64,000 nt of DNA from Mycolicibacterium komanii (lineage in GTDB: Bacteria > Actinomycetota > Actinomycetes > Mycobacteriales > Mycobacteriaceae), in NCBI RefSeq assembly GCF_001050035.1, contig NZ_CVTA01000004.1, positions 62,001-126,000 of the forward strand, written 5' to 3'. The translations under genes were made by a program, and so were the position numbers. The stretch's first letter is position 1; each line of letters begins with the position of its first letter. Positions 36,588 to 45,370 of this stretch are shown in pieces. The notes beneath the pieces were generated by a model that worked only from the letters and a program-made list of their open reading frames with translations, searched no databases and was not told where the DNA came from.

Positions 36588-37450
36588 TCGACTCGATTGG
36601 GTGCCGCCGAATTGAATCCGGTGGACGAAGGTCGGGGAAGGTCCGGCGTCGCCTCGACGTAACTCGAGCCAGCTTCGACCATCGAAGTCATGTAGCCGAA
36701 GACATCAGCGGGAATGTTGTTCGAGAACTTCTCCTTGAGGTGACGGAGCAAGAGAAATGATCCCAGTCTCTCCGAAAGGAATCCCACTGCCCGCACCTGA
36801 TAGGAGCTGTAATTTTCAACCCGACTGCGATACAACGTGAGGAAAAGCCTACTGATACGTTCGATCTTGGGCATCACGTCTGCTATCCACGAACGCGGAA
36901 AAATCCCTAGCTCCGTCCCACCGGGAATGAAATGCTTAGCGGCGAGGAATTCTTTGGCCGATTTTGTGTCCAGCACGCCAACTTCGATTGCTAGAGATGC
37001 ATAATCTTTGATATCTCTTCGATGATGACAGACTGTATAATTTCCAATGATTGATTCTTTGAGATAGAGTGGCTGCGCGACGAGAAATCCATGCGGAGGG
37101 GTATAAACTGCCAATTTTTCCTCGGTCTGGATATCCGCGTCGTGCAATTCGCGCATCGTGGGATACACCGGTGACTCTTTCCCCTCGGGTGAGGGTAAGA
37201 TTCTTTTCCTGTATGAGTTGACCTCGATGTACTTCATATCGGCTGGCAGAAGCCGGATGGCAGCTGGCATGGCGTTCGATCCTGCGGCGCCATATGCGAC
37301 CGGTCGCGCCTCGTGCCAGAAGCCGTCAAGTTTTTTCACATGGAATGGCGACTCGGTCTGGAAGTCGCCCATCGCGATGCAGTCGTCATACCAGCTGTCT
37401 GGCAACAGGGGCTTCTCGTGGGTAATGCAGAATCGATGAATAGCTTTCAT
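36584..37450 (-). CDS. DUF4422-like protein, first gene of the sugar operon
   Basis: 288 residues. The stretches [11 protein letters not shown] (near residue 137) and [19 protein letters not shown] (near 214) resemble the LCHYRRYF and YQxRVxGFLSERL signatures of DUF4422, a family found among capsule and exopolysaccharide glycosyltransferases. No signal peptide or membrane segment is seen. The ATG at 37450 has a weak ribosome site. The gene ends in a 4-base overlap with rfbF, so it is co-expressed with the CDP-sugar genes and could transfer the finished sugar. The function is not established. Confidence 0.7.
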   Translation of the reverse strand: MKAIHRFCITHEKPLLPDSWYDDCIAMGDFQTESPFHVKKLDGFWHEARPVAYGAAGSNAMPAAIRLLPADMKYIEVNSYRKRILPSPEGKESPVYPTMRELHDADIQTEEKLAVYTPPHGFLVAQPLYLKESIIGNYTVCHHRRDIKDYASLAIEVGVLDTKSAKEFLAAKHFIPGGTELGIFPRSWIADVMPKIERISRLFLTLYRSRVENYSSYQVRAVGFLSERLGSFLLLRHLKEKFSNNIPADVFGYMTSMVEAGSSYVEATPDLPRPSSTGFNSAAPNRVE

Positions 37451-37909
37451 TTGTCATACGAGTATGGGTGGGCAGTTGGGACTGCATACGGTAAACATTT
37501 GAACTCCAGCGGGTGTTCGCCGCACATCCTGCCCTCCCCAACAGGGGCCGCCACTGGGCGGCTACGCTTCGATTGCTTGGTGTCGAGACCGACCACGACG
37601 CCTTACCTTAGTGCATCTTAGTAGCGTTGGGCGACTCGAAGTCGCCCAACGCTCTATTACAGCCGAGACCCGTACACGACATGACTCGATCGACGAACCG
37701 GTCGCCACTCGGAAGAACAGCGGACAGTCCCGTGCTTCTCAGTTAAACCTCGTCGCTCGCAAACGCTGCCATGGAGGTGTGCCGCCTAAAAGGGGGGGCG
37801 TCCTCGTGCGAGACAACGGTCGTCGACAGTTCCTCAAATGCGGGAGTCTCGGTGGAGAGCTCCCCACAGGCGCGAGAATCGGGGCCGATGTCGGCACACG
37901 GTTAGCCAT
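37451..37909. promoter_or_regulatory. Intergenic region upstream of the ten-gene sugar operon
   Basis: 459 bases. The left end must hold the operon promoter (reading leftward) but I see no convincing hexamers. The middle carries a strong hairpin at 37623-37653. The rest shows no recognisable coding sequence. Confidence 0.5.
37623..37653. terminator. Strong perfect hairpin (14-base stem, 3-base loop)
   Basis: AGCGTTGGGCGACT and its exact complement AGTCGCCCAACGCT around a CGA loop. It lies about 255 bases after the stop of the leftward methyltransferase gene and about 170 bases before the start of the leftward sugar operon, so it probably terminates the upstream transcript and insulates the operon. 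Neither side has a long T-run. Confidence 0.7.
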
Positions 37910-38605
37910 TCAGTCGGTTGTGCGGCGCACGACGACAAGCGGTCCGCCGTCCGGTTCCCTCTTCCCCTTCGCTACCTGACAGTGGCCGTATATCAAATCG
38001 GCGAAAGCGCCGGGGACGCCAGAAAACGATAGTCCGTTGTAAAAAGCCCACGGATGAAAGCGAACGTTATCCACCAGATAGACGCCTGCCTCGGTCAAAG
38101 CGCTGGTGTACAGGTGTCGGAAAAGAGCTACCGTTTGAACGCTCGTGGGGGTCCCAGCATCAAGGATGACGTCGAACGGTCCATACTCTGATGTAAGCTC
38201 GCGTAGCAAAGATGTAAAGTCTTTGTCCACGCGAACGTAGATCTCTCCTGCATGGGCGATTTTCGCTAGCTTGGAGCTGACGTCGATAATGACAATGGTC
38301 GATTCCCGCGGGGCACTTTTCTGCCACGCTTCCAGCGCAGACCCATAAAATCTACCTATCTCCAGTACGCGGAAAGATTTGCTTCGCTCTATCGTGCTGT
38401 GGCAGATCTCCAGGTAATGTGCGCGCCGACTCGCAACCTCTGCATGGTCGCTTGTAGTGCTCTCGATCGGTAGGCCTGTCTCCACGCTGGACCACTCGGT
38501 TGCCGATACAAGATCAGGATCCAGTGCCCGCAGCATCCTGCGTCGAATCCGACGCCGAGATCGCCGTGCGACAGGCGAGAAGATGAAGGCGAAGGTTATT
38601 TCCAC
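37910..38605 (-). CDS. Class I SAM-dependent methyltransferase-like protein
   Basis: 231 residues. After a basic N-terminal stretch (RRSRRRIRRR) the SAM loop RVLEIGRFYGSALEAWQ sits near residue 79, followed by IVIIDVS and FDVILDAGTPTSV, the layout of small mycobacterial and actinobacterial sugar O-methyltransferases of the demethyl-rhamnosyl-tetracenomycin type. VYLVDNVRFHPW follows. The GTG start at 38605 has no clear ribosome site. It is a single gene flanked by spacers of 459 and 232 bases. Substrate unknown. Confidence 0.75.
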   Translation of the reverse strand: MEITFAFIFSPVARRSRRRIRRRMLRALDPDLVSATEWSSVETGLPIESTTSDHAEVASRRAHYLEICHSTIERSKSFRVLEIGRFYGSALEAWQKSAPRESTIVIIDVSSKLAKIAHAGEIYVRVDKDFTSLLRELTSEYGPFDVILDAGTPTSVQTVALFRHLYTSALTEAGVYLVDNVRFHPWAFYNGLSFSGVPGAFADLIYGHCQVAKGKREPDGGPLVVVRRTTD

Positions 38606-38837
38606 GATATCAATCTGTTGCCATCGTCATCGGAGGTGAATCGGTCCTCGTCTAGAAATGGTGTGAAGGAAGCTTAGGGTCAGTGATTCGACGAGTGCAT
38701 TTGTTGTCATGTCGGAGTCGGTTCGTCGATTCAATCCATTCCTCTTCTTCACCTCTATTCCGTACCCAACACGCGACGGCCGCTGCGTGGTCGTCACCTG
38801 GCTGACGGCGGGTGTCTCCACCGCTTGGACGATAGCG

Positions 38838-40241
38838 TTATTCCACATTGCCGGACAATCCGAAGTCGGCCAGCGTGAGATTAGCGACCTCGCATAACGC
38901 CGACTTTGTGTTCTCCGTACCGGGTTGATATGCGACCACACTGATGCCGATTTTGCCAACGATACGAAAAGATTGCAGTGTGAGGTGTCCGCCCGTTCGC
39001 TCTAGCCAACCCCTCGTGACACGCTGCCTGGTCACCCGGGCGGTAACGGGTTCTGCATCGGTGCCGTCGATGCGGCACAACTCGGGACCGAAGTGCCCGA
39101 GATCGGAGCAGAACACAGGTAGATCCGGGTCTGCGAACGCCGCTTCAGAAAGCCGCTTCAGCGCGCGTTTCGGCATGAAAGGGGTGAGCCAGAAGAATTG
39201 CAGCGACTCGTCGGGCGATTCGTGGAGCGTCGCGAGTGCCTCCTTGATGGTGGCACGGAGGCCGCGCAGATCCGTTGTCACGGGTGCCGGGTCGGTGCTG
39301 ACGCGCGCGAAGGAAACCGCGATTGCCCGGGTATCGCCTTCCGTGCGTTCGCTGATCGGGAGTTGCAAGGTTACGGCGCCATCAGAGGCGCGTCGGCGTC
39401 CCAACCGCTCGGCGAGTTTCGTAGCGAACCCGACCACCAGTGTTCTGCCGGTTCCGCCAAGAAGCTCTGCGCGGGCGTCCCAGTCGTTCAGGTCCACATA
39501 GATCGTGACGCTAGGCACGACCAGTACTTCATCGGGAGGCCCGCTATCGACGGGGCCGAGCCTGGATTTCGGCGGAGCTACGAGGTTGTCGCGACGATGG
39601 CGTGCGGTTCTCACGGTCGCGGATACCGCACGGCGGACTTCCGGGGCGTCCTCGACTCGCTGTCGCAAGTCCTGCAATATCGCCTGTCGTCGAGTTCGCG
39701 CATGCGGCGGCGGGTATTTCAAGTTTCGCCTGTTGCCTGCAACGGCATCGGCGATCGTGCCGGCCATTCCCAGCCCGTCGACGAGATAGTGGGAGGCCAC
39801 TAAACTGACCGCCGTCGAACCATCGGTCAACGGGACTATGCCGAGGTGCCAACCAGGCCCAGATTCCGAATTCGTAGGTATCTGCGAGCGTTCGTCAGCC
39901 CACTCAAGGAGTTCGGCTCGTGGCCGAGCTTCGTCGACGTCGATGTCGGATGGTCCGTGGTCGAGAACCCAGCGGTCTCGGGCAAAGGGAAGAGGCGACC
40001 GCTCGATGCGCCGCCCCAATAGGCCGTAGCGGAGGTTTTCGTGGAATCGCTTCAATCCGTCGAAGTCGATGGCGTGCTCATAAATCCAGACGCATTGCAC
40101 AACTTCTTCTTGGCCTGTGGCGCAGCGCCCGGCGAACCAACCTTGGTCGATGAAGGTAAGGGAATTATCCAGCCGCGTATCACGGCTGGATTCGCCTCGG
40201 CGGACTGCACGCATCGGACGCCTACGCCTCGAAGCTGACAT
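38838..40241 (-). CDS. PapA/WS-DGAT-like acyltransferase (condensation-domain fold)
   Basis: 467 residues with the catalytic motif H151-Y-L-V-D155-G156 (SHYLVDGLG, second histidine of HHxxxDG kept, first replaced by Ser). A basic N-terminus (MSASRRRRPMRAVRR) precedes the fold. The ATG at 40241 has GGAAAGGTGACC in front of it; the frame is open to 40274. PapA-type proteins move acyl chains from PKS or CoA onto trehalose or sugar hydroxyls in mycobacterial glycolipids. Together with the PKS at the right edge it suggests the final molecule carries an additional ester-linked acyl group. Acceptor unknown. Confidence 0.8.
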   Translation of the reverse strand: MSASRRRRPMRAVRRGESSRDTRLDNSLTFIDQGWFAGRCATGQEEVVQCVWIYEHAIDFDGLKRFHENLRYGLLGRRIERSPLPFARDRWVLDHGPSDIDVDEARPRAELLEWADERSQIPTNSESGPGWHLGIVPLTDGSTAVSLVASHYLVDGLGMAGTIADAVAGNRRNLKYPPPHARTRRQAILQDLRQRVEDAPEVRRAVSATVRTARHRRDNLVAPPKSRLGPVDSGPPDEVLVVPSVTIYVDLNDWDARAELLGGTGRTLVVGFATKLAERLGRRRASDGAVTLQLPISERTEGDTRAIAVSFARVSTDPAPVTTDLRGLRATIKEALATLHESPDESLQFFWLTPFMPKRALKRLSEAAFADPDLPVFCSDLGHFGPELCRIDGTDAEPVTARVTRQRVTRGWLERTGGHLTLQSFRIVGKIGISVVAYQPGTENTKSALCEVANLTLADFGLSGNVE

Positions 40242-40491
40242 GGTCACCTTTCCGCGTCGATGTTCGATTCGCACGTGTCACTCTCGAGGTATGCCTGCAC
40301 ACTAGGAGGTGACGCGGCCGGCCGGGGTGGTCAGCCACGACTTCTGGCGAGAAAGCGCGAAGCAGATTCACCGAGACATCATCTCTCTAGTTGCTTAGCG
40401 TATGAAGGTATTCCCGATCGACAGTTCTTGGCGTCGCGGAGTGACACCTCTACGTCGATGTGTTTCGCTGAGACCGTGTCGGAATGTTCCC

Positions 40492-40514
40492 GGCCGCGAT
40501 AGCCGCGTGCGGCC
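40492..40514 (-). terminator. Possible hairpin after gap copy 2
   Basis: GGCCGC and GCGGCC separated by 11 bases, about 18 bases beyond the stop codon of the leftward gap gene. The stem is only 6 bases but all G/C. Weak candidate. Confidence 0.3.
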
Positions 40515-40531
40515 AACCCTCTCAGAGGAAG

Positions 40532-41314
40532 TCATAGGAAACCGATCCCGTTGGCCACGACCGAGATACCAACCACGGTCACAAACGCGACGAGAAGATG
40601 CTGGCGGTGGACCCACGCCCAGTCATGCAGTCGTTGCAGCACCACGTGGGTTCTGGCCGGCATGATGAGGTAACTGATGAGGATGATTTCGACGGCCGCC
40701 AAAAGCACGATTACGAAAACGGTCGCTGCGGTGATCTGCATCCCCATTGAGGCTCCGGAAGCCACGATCATCGCGAGGACGAGAACCGCCCACTCGATCG
40801 ACAGTAGGTATCCGAAGCCGAGGAACCATCCGATCCACGGCGACCCGGTGTGCCACGCGTTGTGGACCCGGCCGAGGAGTCGGCGGAATGGAGATCCCCC
40901 GGTCGTTGCGGCGTCCTGCGCCTTCTGCAGGAGCCTCGTCAGCGAAGGAGGAGTTATCGCGTCTGGTGCCGCGGGGGCCGTACCGTCCCCCGTCGCCTGA
41001 AGGACTCGTCGACGTACCCTGAACCGCCATGCCAGTACCGCCGCGACCACGAGCATGAGGACCCCCACCCCGATCTGGACGAACCGGACCGTGGGGCCTT
41101 CTGCTGCCATTCTCATAAAAGAATCGAACATCGACGTGCTGTGCAGCAGCACGAGGGGGATAAGCAGGTAGGGAAGCGTGATCATCACCGAACCCACCCA
41201 GTAAGCGAAAAGGTTCGACACCGGCCGTGGCCGCGAAATAATGAGGAGGATGGCGCCGAGCCGCCATGGATCCAGCGTTCCTAGGAGTGCCAACGCCAGA
41301 ACCGAGCTCCACAT
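40532..41314 (-). CDS. gap: Gap-family membrane protein, copy 2
   Basis: 260-residue homologue of the protein at 22982: the N-terminal helix WSSVLALALLGTLDPWRLG, then IISRPRPVSNLFAYWVGSV, a helix LIPLVLLHS, a helix VGVLMLVVAAVLAW, a charged loop, and three C-terminal helices ending ISVVANGIGFL (copy 1 ends in a similar MIARGMGFL). Members help carry glycopeptidolipids to the surface. The ATG at 41314 puts the first helix at the very N-terminus, as usual for the family. It is divergent from the TylF-type gene. Two copies in one locus may mean two exported products or a hetero-oligomer. Confidence 0.9.
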   Translation of the reverse strand: MWSSVLALALLGTLDPWRLGAILLIISRPRPVSNLFAYWVGSVMITLPYLLIPLVLLHSTSMFDSFMRMAAEGPTVRFVQIGVGVLMLVVAAVLAWRFRVRRRVLQATGDGTAPAAPDAITPPSLTRLLQKAQDAATTGGSPFRRLLGRVHNAWHTGSPWIGWFLGFGYLLSIEWAVLVLAMIVASGASMGMQITAATVFVIVLLAAVEIILISYLIMPARTHVVLQRLHDWAWVHRQHLLVAFVTVVGISVVANGIGFL

Positions 41315-41841
41315 GGCGAGAACACTACTCTGTAGCTGTTAGCGGTACGTTGGCGTGAACATTGGTGGCTGACTGGTGGCAGCGTCCCGTGAGGGGCGAT
41401 GTTCCAGCTGTAGCGGCCGAAAATCGCTCGTTGCTGGCTTCCAGTGCTCGTTCGCGCCGGATGATCGGGGCCGAAGCGATTCCGCACGACGATCGCCCGT
41501 CGAAGTATCAGGATCGACTGTTGGTATAGGGTGCTTTTCGAGGCGGTATCATGTTGGCGCCCGAAAATGTCTGTAACCACCACTCGGTGTCTAGCCGACC
41601 GCGGACGAACCGGAGTTTGTGTGCTGGGCACAAGGTTCCGCCTGCGGCGGCACTACCCCTGCGAACAGATCGCCGATCCGATGGGATCGCATGTGGAGGC
41701 CCGGCATCAATTTGCTCGCTCGACCGATATGTGCGATTCAGCACAGGCCAATGGTCGTCCACTGGCTAAGCTGACCCACGGTGCTGATATCGCCAAGACG
41801 CTTGGGTTTCCTCGAAACCACCTGAAAGATAGGGGCCAGCC
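41315..41841. promoter_or_regulatory. Divergent intergenic region between gap copy 2 and a TylF-type gene
   Basis: 527 bases with no recognisable coding sequence; short open frames on both strands give no family-like protein. A TATCAT hexamer near 41547 could be a -10 element, but it lacks a paired -35. No inverted repeat of note. Confidence 0.4.
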
Positions 41842-42660
41842 TTGACCGGCGACCGACCGGAACTGAAAACCCTCTACCTTGACCTGCTGCGCAGGAACCT
41901 CACCAGATACGGGATGCACGAGCGCATGCCCACCGGTTGGTCGCTTCGACGACGTCTCTATCTGCGGGTCATAAACACAGTGCAACCGATCGCGTTGGGG
42001 ACCAGCCCATTCGGGCAACGTAAGCGCGAGTTGGGTGTGGACTGGCCGCTCAATGCGGAAACGATGATCGGAACGCAACGGCTGGCCAGCCTTCAGCAAT
42101 GTGTTGAAACCGTGTTGGAGGAAGAAGTCCCGGGCGATCTGATCGAATGCGGGGTCTGGCGCGGAGGCGCATGCATCCTGATGCGTGGCGTCTTGGCCGC
42201 GTACGGGGACGAGCGCCGTAACGTTTGGCTCGCAGACTCGTTTGAAGGGGTCCCTCGACCGGACGTCGAAAATTACAGCGCAGATAAAGGGATAATGATG
42301 AGGTTCGACCTTTCTGCGCCCGTATTGGCGGTCTCGCAAGAGGAAGTCATGGCCAATTTTGAACGTTATGGGCTGCTAGATGACCAGGTGCGCTTTCTGC
42401 CTGGTTGGTTCAAGGACACGCTTCCCACCGCGCCGATCGATCAACTCGCGGTGTTGCGAATCGACGGCGACCTCTACGAATCAACTATCCAGGCGCTCGA
42501 CGCGTTGTACCCCAAACTGGCTCCTGGCGGCTTTTGCATCATCGACGACTATCTGATCAAGGCGTGTCGCAAAGCCGTCACGGATTACCGTCGCGAACAC
42601 GGCATCTTCGCGGAGATCGTGGACATTGACGGCAGCGGTGTGTTCTGGCGCAAGCCATAA
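41842..42660 (+). CDS. TylF/MycF-family O-methyltransferase, second copy
   Basis: 272 residues of the TylF family: LIECGVWRGGACILMRGVL (SAM loop), WLADSFEGVP, LRIDGDLYESTIQALDALYPKL (metal site) and GGFCIIDDYLIKACRKAVTDYR. It is closer to the classical macrocin O-methyltransferases than the copy at 28815, because the typical long N-terminal part (TMIGTQRLASLQQCVE) is present. The TTG at 41842 has AGGGG six bases upstream; no ATG is available before the conserved region except well inside. It probably methylates a sugar hydroxyl. 281 bases ahead of a glycosyltransferase on the same strand. Confidence 0.88.
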   Translation: MTGDRPELKTLYLDLLRRNLTRYGMHERMPTGWSLRRRLYLRVINTVQPIALGTSPFGQRKRELGVDWPLNAETMIGTQRLASLQQCVETVLEEEVPGDLIECGVWRGGACILMRGVLAAYGDERRNVWLADSFEGVPRPDVENYSADKGIMMRFDLSAPVLAVSQEEVMANFERYGLLDDQVRFLPGWFKDTLPTAPIDQLAVLRIDGDLYESTIQALDALYPKLAPGGFCIIDDYLIKACRKAVTDYRREHGIFAEIVDIDGSGVFWRKP

Positions 42661-42941
42661 GATCGTTCCCAGCGGCCTGGAGTGGCGCCGCCCTCAGATT
42701 GCAGACTTGACGCCAAACGGCATCAGGGCGAAGGGCGAGCATGCGTCCGCTGCTGTCCAATCAACACCCGGTATGCGTACTTACTAGCTAGCTGTTGGCC
42801 ACGGAGGCATCATCGACTAGCGCATCAATGTCGCACAAGGAGATCGCGGTAGAACTGACTTCTGGCGCGGAGCGGGTTCGACAGGGTCCGGAGACGCATC
42901 GGCCGCCTCGGTGCTCGCCGTGAGAAAGGGCAGTGACTTCG

Positions 42942-44204
42942 ATGAAGTTCGTGTTGGCAAGCTATGGGAGCCGTGGCGACGTCGAGCCCAGTGCTGCCGT
43001 TGGTTGCGAGTTGCTGCGCCGAGGGCACGAGGTGGTCATGGCCGTTCCGCCCGACCTGGTTGCCTTTGTCGAGCAGGTCGGGTTGACTGCGGTCGCCATC
43101 GGCCGCGAGACCGGTGCCTGGCTGGACGTCCACCACGACTTTTGGACACGATTCTTCCGCAGCGCCTGGAAGGTTCATAGCCTGCGGAGGTCGTGGCGCG
43201 AACTGTGGGATCCGGTCGCTGAGATATGGCAGGACATCAGCGCGACGCTGACGGTGTTAGCGGACGGGGCTGACGTTTTGATCACCGGACTGGTCTTCGA
43301 AGAGCCGGTCGCCAACGTTGCTGAGTATCACCAGATTCCATTGGCCACATTGCACTACTTCCCCACGAGGGCGAACGGTCACCTCGTGCCGGCGATCCCA
43401 GCGCCGCTGACACGTGCCGCGATGACAGCTTACGAGTGGCTTGGTTGGCGCTGGACGAAAGAATTCGATGACGCGCAGCGGCGCGAGCTAGGGCTATCGC
43501 AGGCAACCCGTCCCTCAGCACGCCGGATAGCGGAGCGTGGGTCCTTGGAGATCCAAGCTTACGACGAAGCGTGCTTTCCCGGGTTGGCCGAGGAATGGAT
43601 CAAATGGGACGGCCAGCGACCATTTGTTGGCACGCTGACGATGGAGTTGGCGACAGAATCCGATGAGGAGGTCGCGGCGTGGATAGCCGCAGGAAAACCG
43701 CCGATCTATTTCGGCTTCGGGAGCATACCGGTGCAGTCTCCCGCCGATACGCTTGCGATGATCGCCGGAGCATGCGAGCAGCTGGGAGAGCGAGCCTTGG
43801 TTGGCGCCGGGTGGAGCGACTTTGGCGCGATTGAGCACGCTGACCATGTCAAGGTCGTGAACACAGTGAACTTCTCCACGATCTTCCCGAAGTGCCGGGC
43901 GGTCGTCCATCATGGTGCTGCGGGGACCACGGCAGCAGGTCTGCGGGCGGGAATTCCAACACTCGTTCTCTGGACATGGCCGGACCAGTCGCTCTGGGGT
44001 GGGCGGATCAGTCGGTTGAAGGTGGGGGTCGCTCGACGATTCTCGGCGACCAACCTGACTTCGCTTGTTTCAGACCTACGTCGGATTCTTGAGCCGCAAT
44101 ATGCTAGTCGTGCTCGGGAGCTTGCTCGGCAAATGACGAAGCCAACCGAAAGCATCACGGCCGCAGCTGATTTGGTGGAAAAATTCGCCCGTCAACCGAG
44201 TTGA
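42942..44204 (+). CDS. GPL-type GT1 glycosyltransferase (fourth of four)
   Basis: 420-residue paralogue: MKFVLASYGSRGDVEPSAAVG at the N-terminus and VVHHGAAGTTAAGLRAGIP in the donor site. The donor motif reads HHGAAGTT instead of HHGGAGTT, replacing a glycine kept in the other three copies. I chose the ATG at 42942; a GTG three codons earlier is too close to the AGAAAGGG ribosome site. It follows the second TylF-type methyltransferase, a likely partner modifying the same sugar. The long spacer after it leads to the second peptide synthetase. Confidence 0.92.
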   Translation: MKFVLASYGSRGDVEPSAAVGCELLRRGHEVVMAVPPDLVAFVEQVGLTAVAIGRETGAWLDVHHDFWTRFFRSAWKVHSLRRSWRELWDPVAEIWQDISATLTVLADGADVLITGLVFEEPVANVAEYHQIPLATLHYFPTRANGHLVPAIPAPLTRAAMTAYEWLGWRWTKEFDDAQRRELGLSQATRPSARRIAERGSLEIQAYDEACFPGLAEEWIKWDGQRPFVGTLTMELATESDEEVAAWIAAGKPPIYFGFGSIPVQSPADTLAMIAGACEQLGERALVGAGWSDFGAIEHADHVKVVNTVNFSTIFPKCRAVVHHGAAGTTAAGLRAGIPTLVLWTWPDQSLWGGRISRLKVGVARRFSATNLTSLVSDLRRILEPQYASRARELARQMTKPTESITAAADLVEKFARQPS

Positions 44205-45132
44205 TCGTCACCGTAGCATCTCAGCGACCGTCGGGCATCGGCGCTTCGAGAGCATGCAGGGCCGCAGATGACGCGTTCTCTGCAGCTGTTTTCCGCCTGA
44301 TTTGTCTTGATGGCGAGCAGCGCCTTATTCGAAGCCCGGATTATGTCTTCCGGGTATAGAAAATGCGAAGGATGGAACCGCATTCAACGTCGGTATGGCC
44401 GGCAACGGCGTGATGAAAAAGCTAATTACTTTTGCGTGCTGCAGTGCAACTGTTGTTATCAAAGTGAGTTTTAGATCACATGGAGGTGCGGCCGGCCGGA
44501 CAATGCCCCCATTTCGACATCCGTCTGCCTGCGGGCCGCTCCCGTGGCCGACTCGCGCCGAGAAGGTGTCCAGGTCGGTTACTTCACACCCTTGCCGCCA
44601 AACCCGGCGGCGATCGCCCCATCTCGACGTACGCCTATAGGCGTGGGCGTTTCGCAAGTTTCGCGCGCTAGCACTGCGGCCCACCGCTAACTGCAGCGGC
44701 GGCGGCGGCGACGGGCCGAAGCAGCGCCGTGCGAGCCGGAACGCGCTCGCCAGCGAACTTGATCGTGGTCCGTCGCTATTAACGATCTTGATTACAATGA
44801 AGACCCCTTTTGGCTTCGATTTGGGCTTGGGTAGCCGCCTTCAGTGTTCGCTCGGCAAATCTCACCCGCGCGGTGTGACCGGCCCGGATGCGACCTCACT
44901 CTCGCGCCGCGGGGCATCGCGCAATGGGGGACGTGGACGCATCGGCGCAGCGTACTGGGGTCGGGGACGGGGAGCCCGCGGTTCGCACGCCGCACTGTGG
45001 TCTGCTAAGCTCACTGATGGCGCTGTGACGGTGAGCACAGCGGGAAATTTGCCAGAACGCGAAGCAGGTCCTTTCGCACCGGAGTATGGTTTGGCGGGTT
45101 CCACCCATGTCAATTAGATTGTCTGGAGAACC
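44205..45132. promoter_or_regulatory. Long leader region before mbtH remnant and second NRPS
   Basis: 928 bases without a convincing gene. A pocket richer in A+T near 44400-44480 contains a short frame beginning MKKLITFACCSATVV that looks like the start of a signal peptide, but the downstream part is not protein-like. The region must hold the promoter for the 15.7-kb synthetase gene; I could not fix its position. Confidence 0.4.
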
Positions 45133-45348
45133 GTGAGCATCGATCCGTTCGTGGACGACACCGGAAGCTCCATCGCCTTGACCAAGGACGGTGAGCAACG
45201 CCGCTGGAGGCCGCTGTCGCCGACCTTTCAGGTGGCTGGCCGGTGGTTTACGGGGGCGCTGCCTGTGCAACTTGAAACATTGTGCAGAACGGAACCGATA
45301 GCCCGGCGGGACACACTTCCCAGCGGACTCGGCAGTTCGGGGTTCTGA
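45133..45348 (+). pseudogene. mbtH: Broken MbtH-like gene
   Basis: MbtH proteins are small partners that activate many A domains. The first 24 codons from the GTG at 45133 (SIDPFVDDTG...GEQRR, with GGAGAA just upstream) match an MbtH N-terminus, but the continuing frame loses the family sequence. Shifting frame at about 45204 recovers it: ADLSGGWPVVYGGAACAT (compare the family ADVPAGWxVVYG and AAC). That frame then meets a TGA at 45273, after which family-like IVQN.TD can still be traced. So there is one frameshift plus one stop. The remnant ends 22 bases before the synthetase start, exactly where mbtH sits in GPL-type loci. A single sequencing error could not explain both lesions. Confidence 0.72.
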
Positions 45349-45370
45349 TCAGTAACGGTGGGGAAAGCTA

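Noticed and set aside
41531..41845. 104-codon frame before the second TylF-type gene
   Set aside because: No family-like sequence; composition like the surrounding spacer. It ends on the TGA that overlaps the TTG start by chance.
44788..45117. 109-codon frame in the leader of NRPS-B
   Set aside because: Gly/Arg/Ala-rich without motif; not preceded by a ribosome site.
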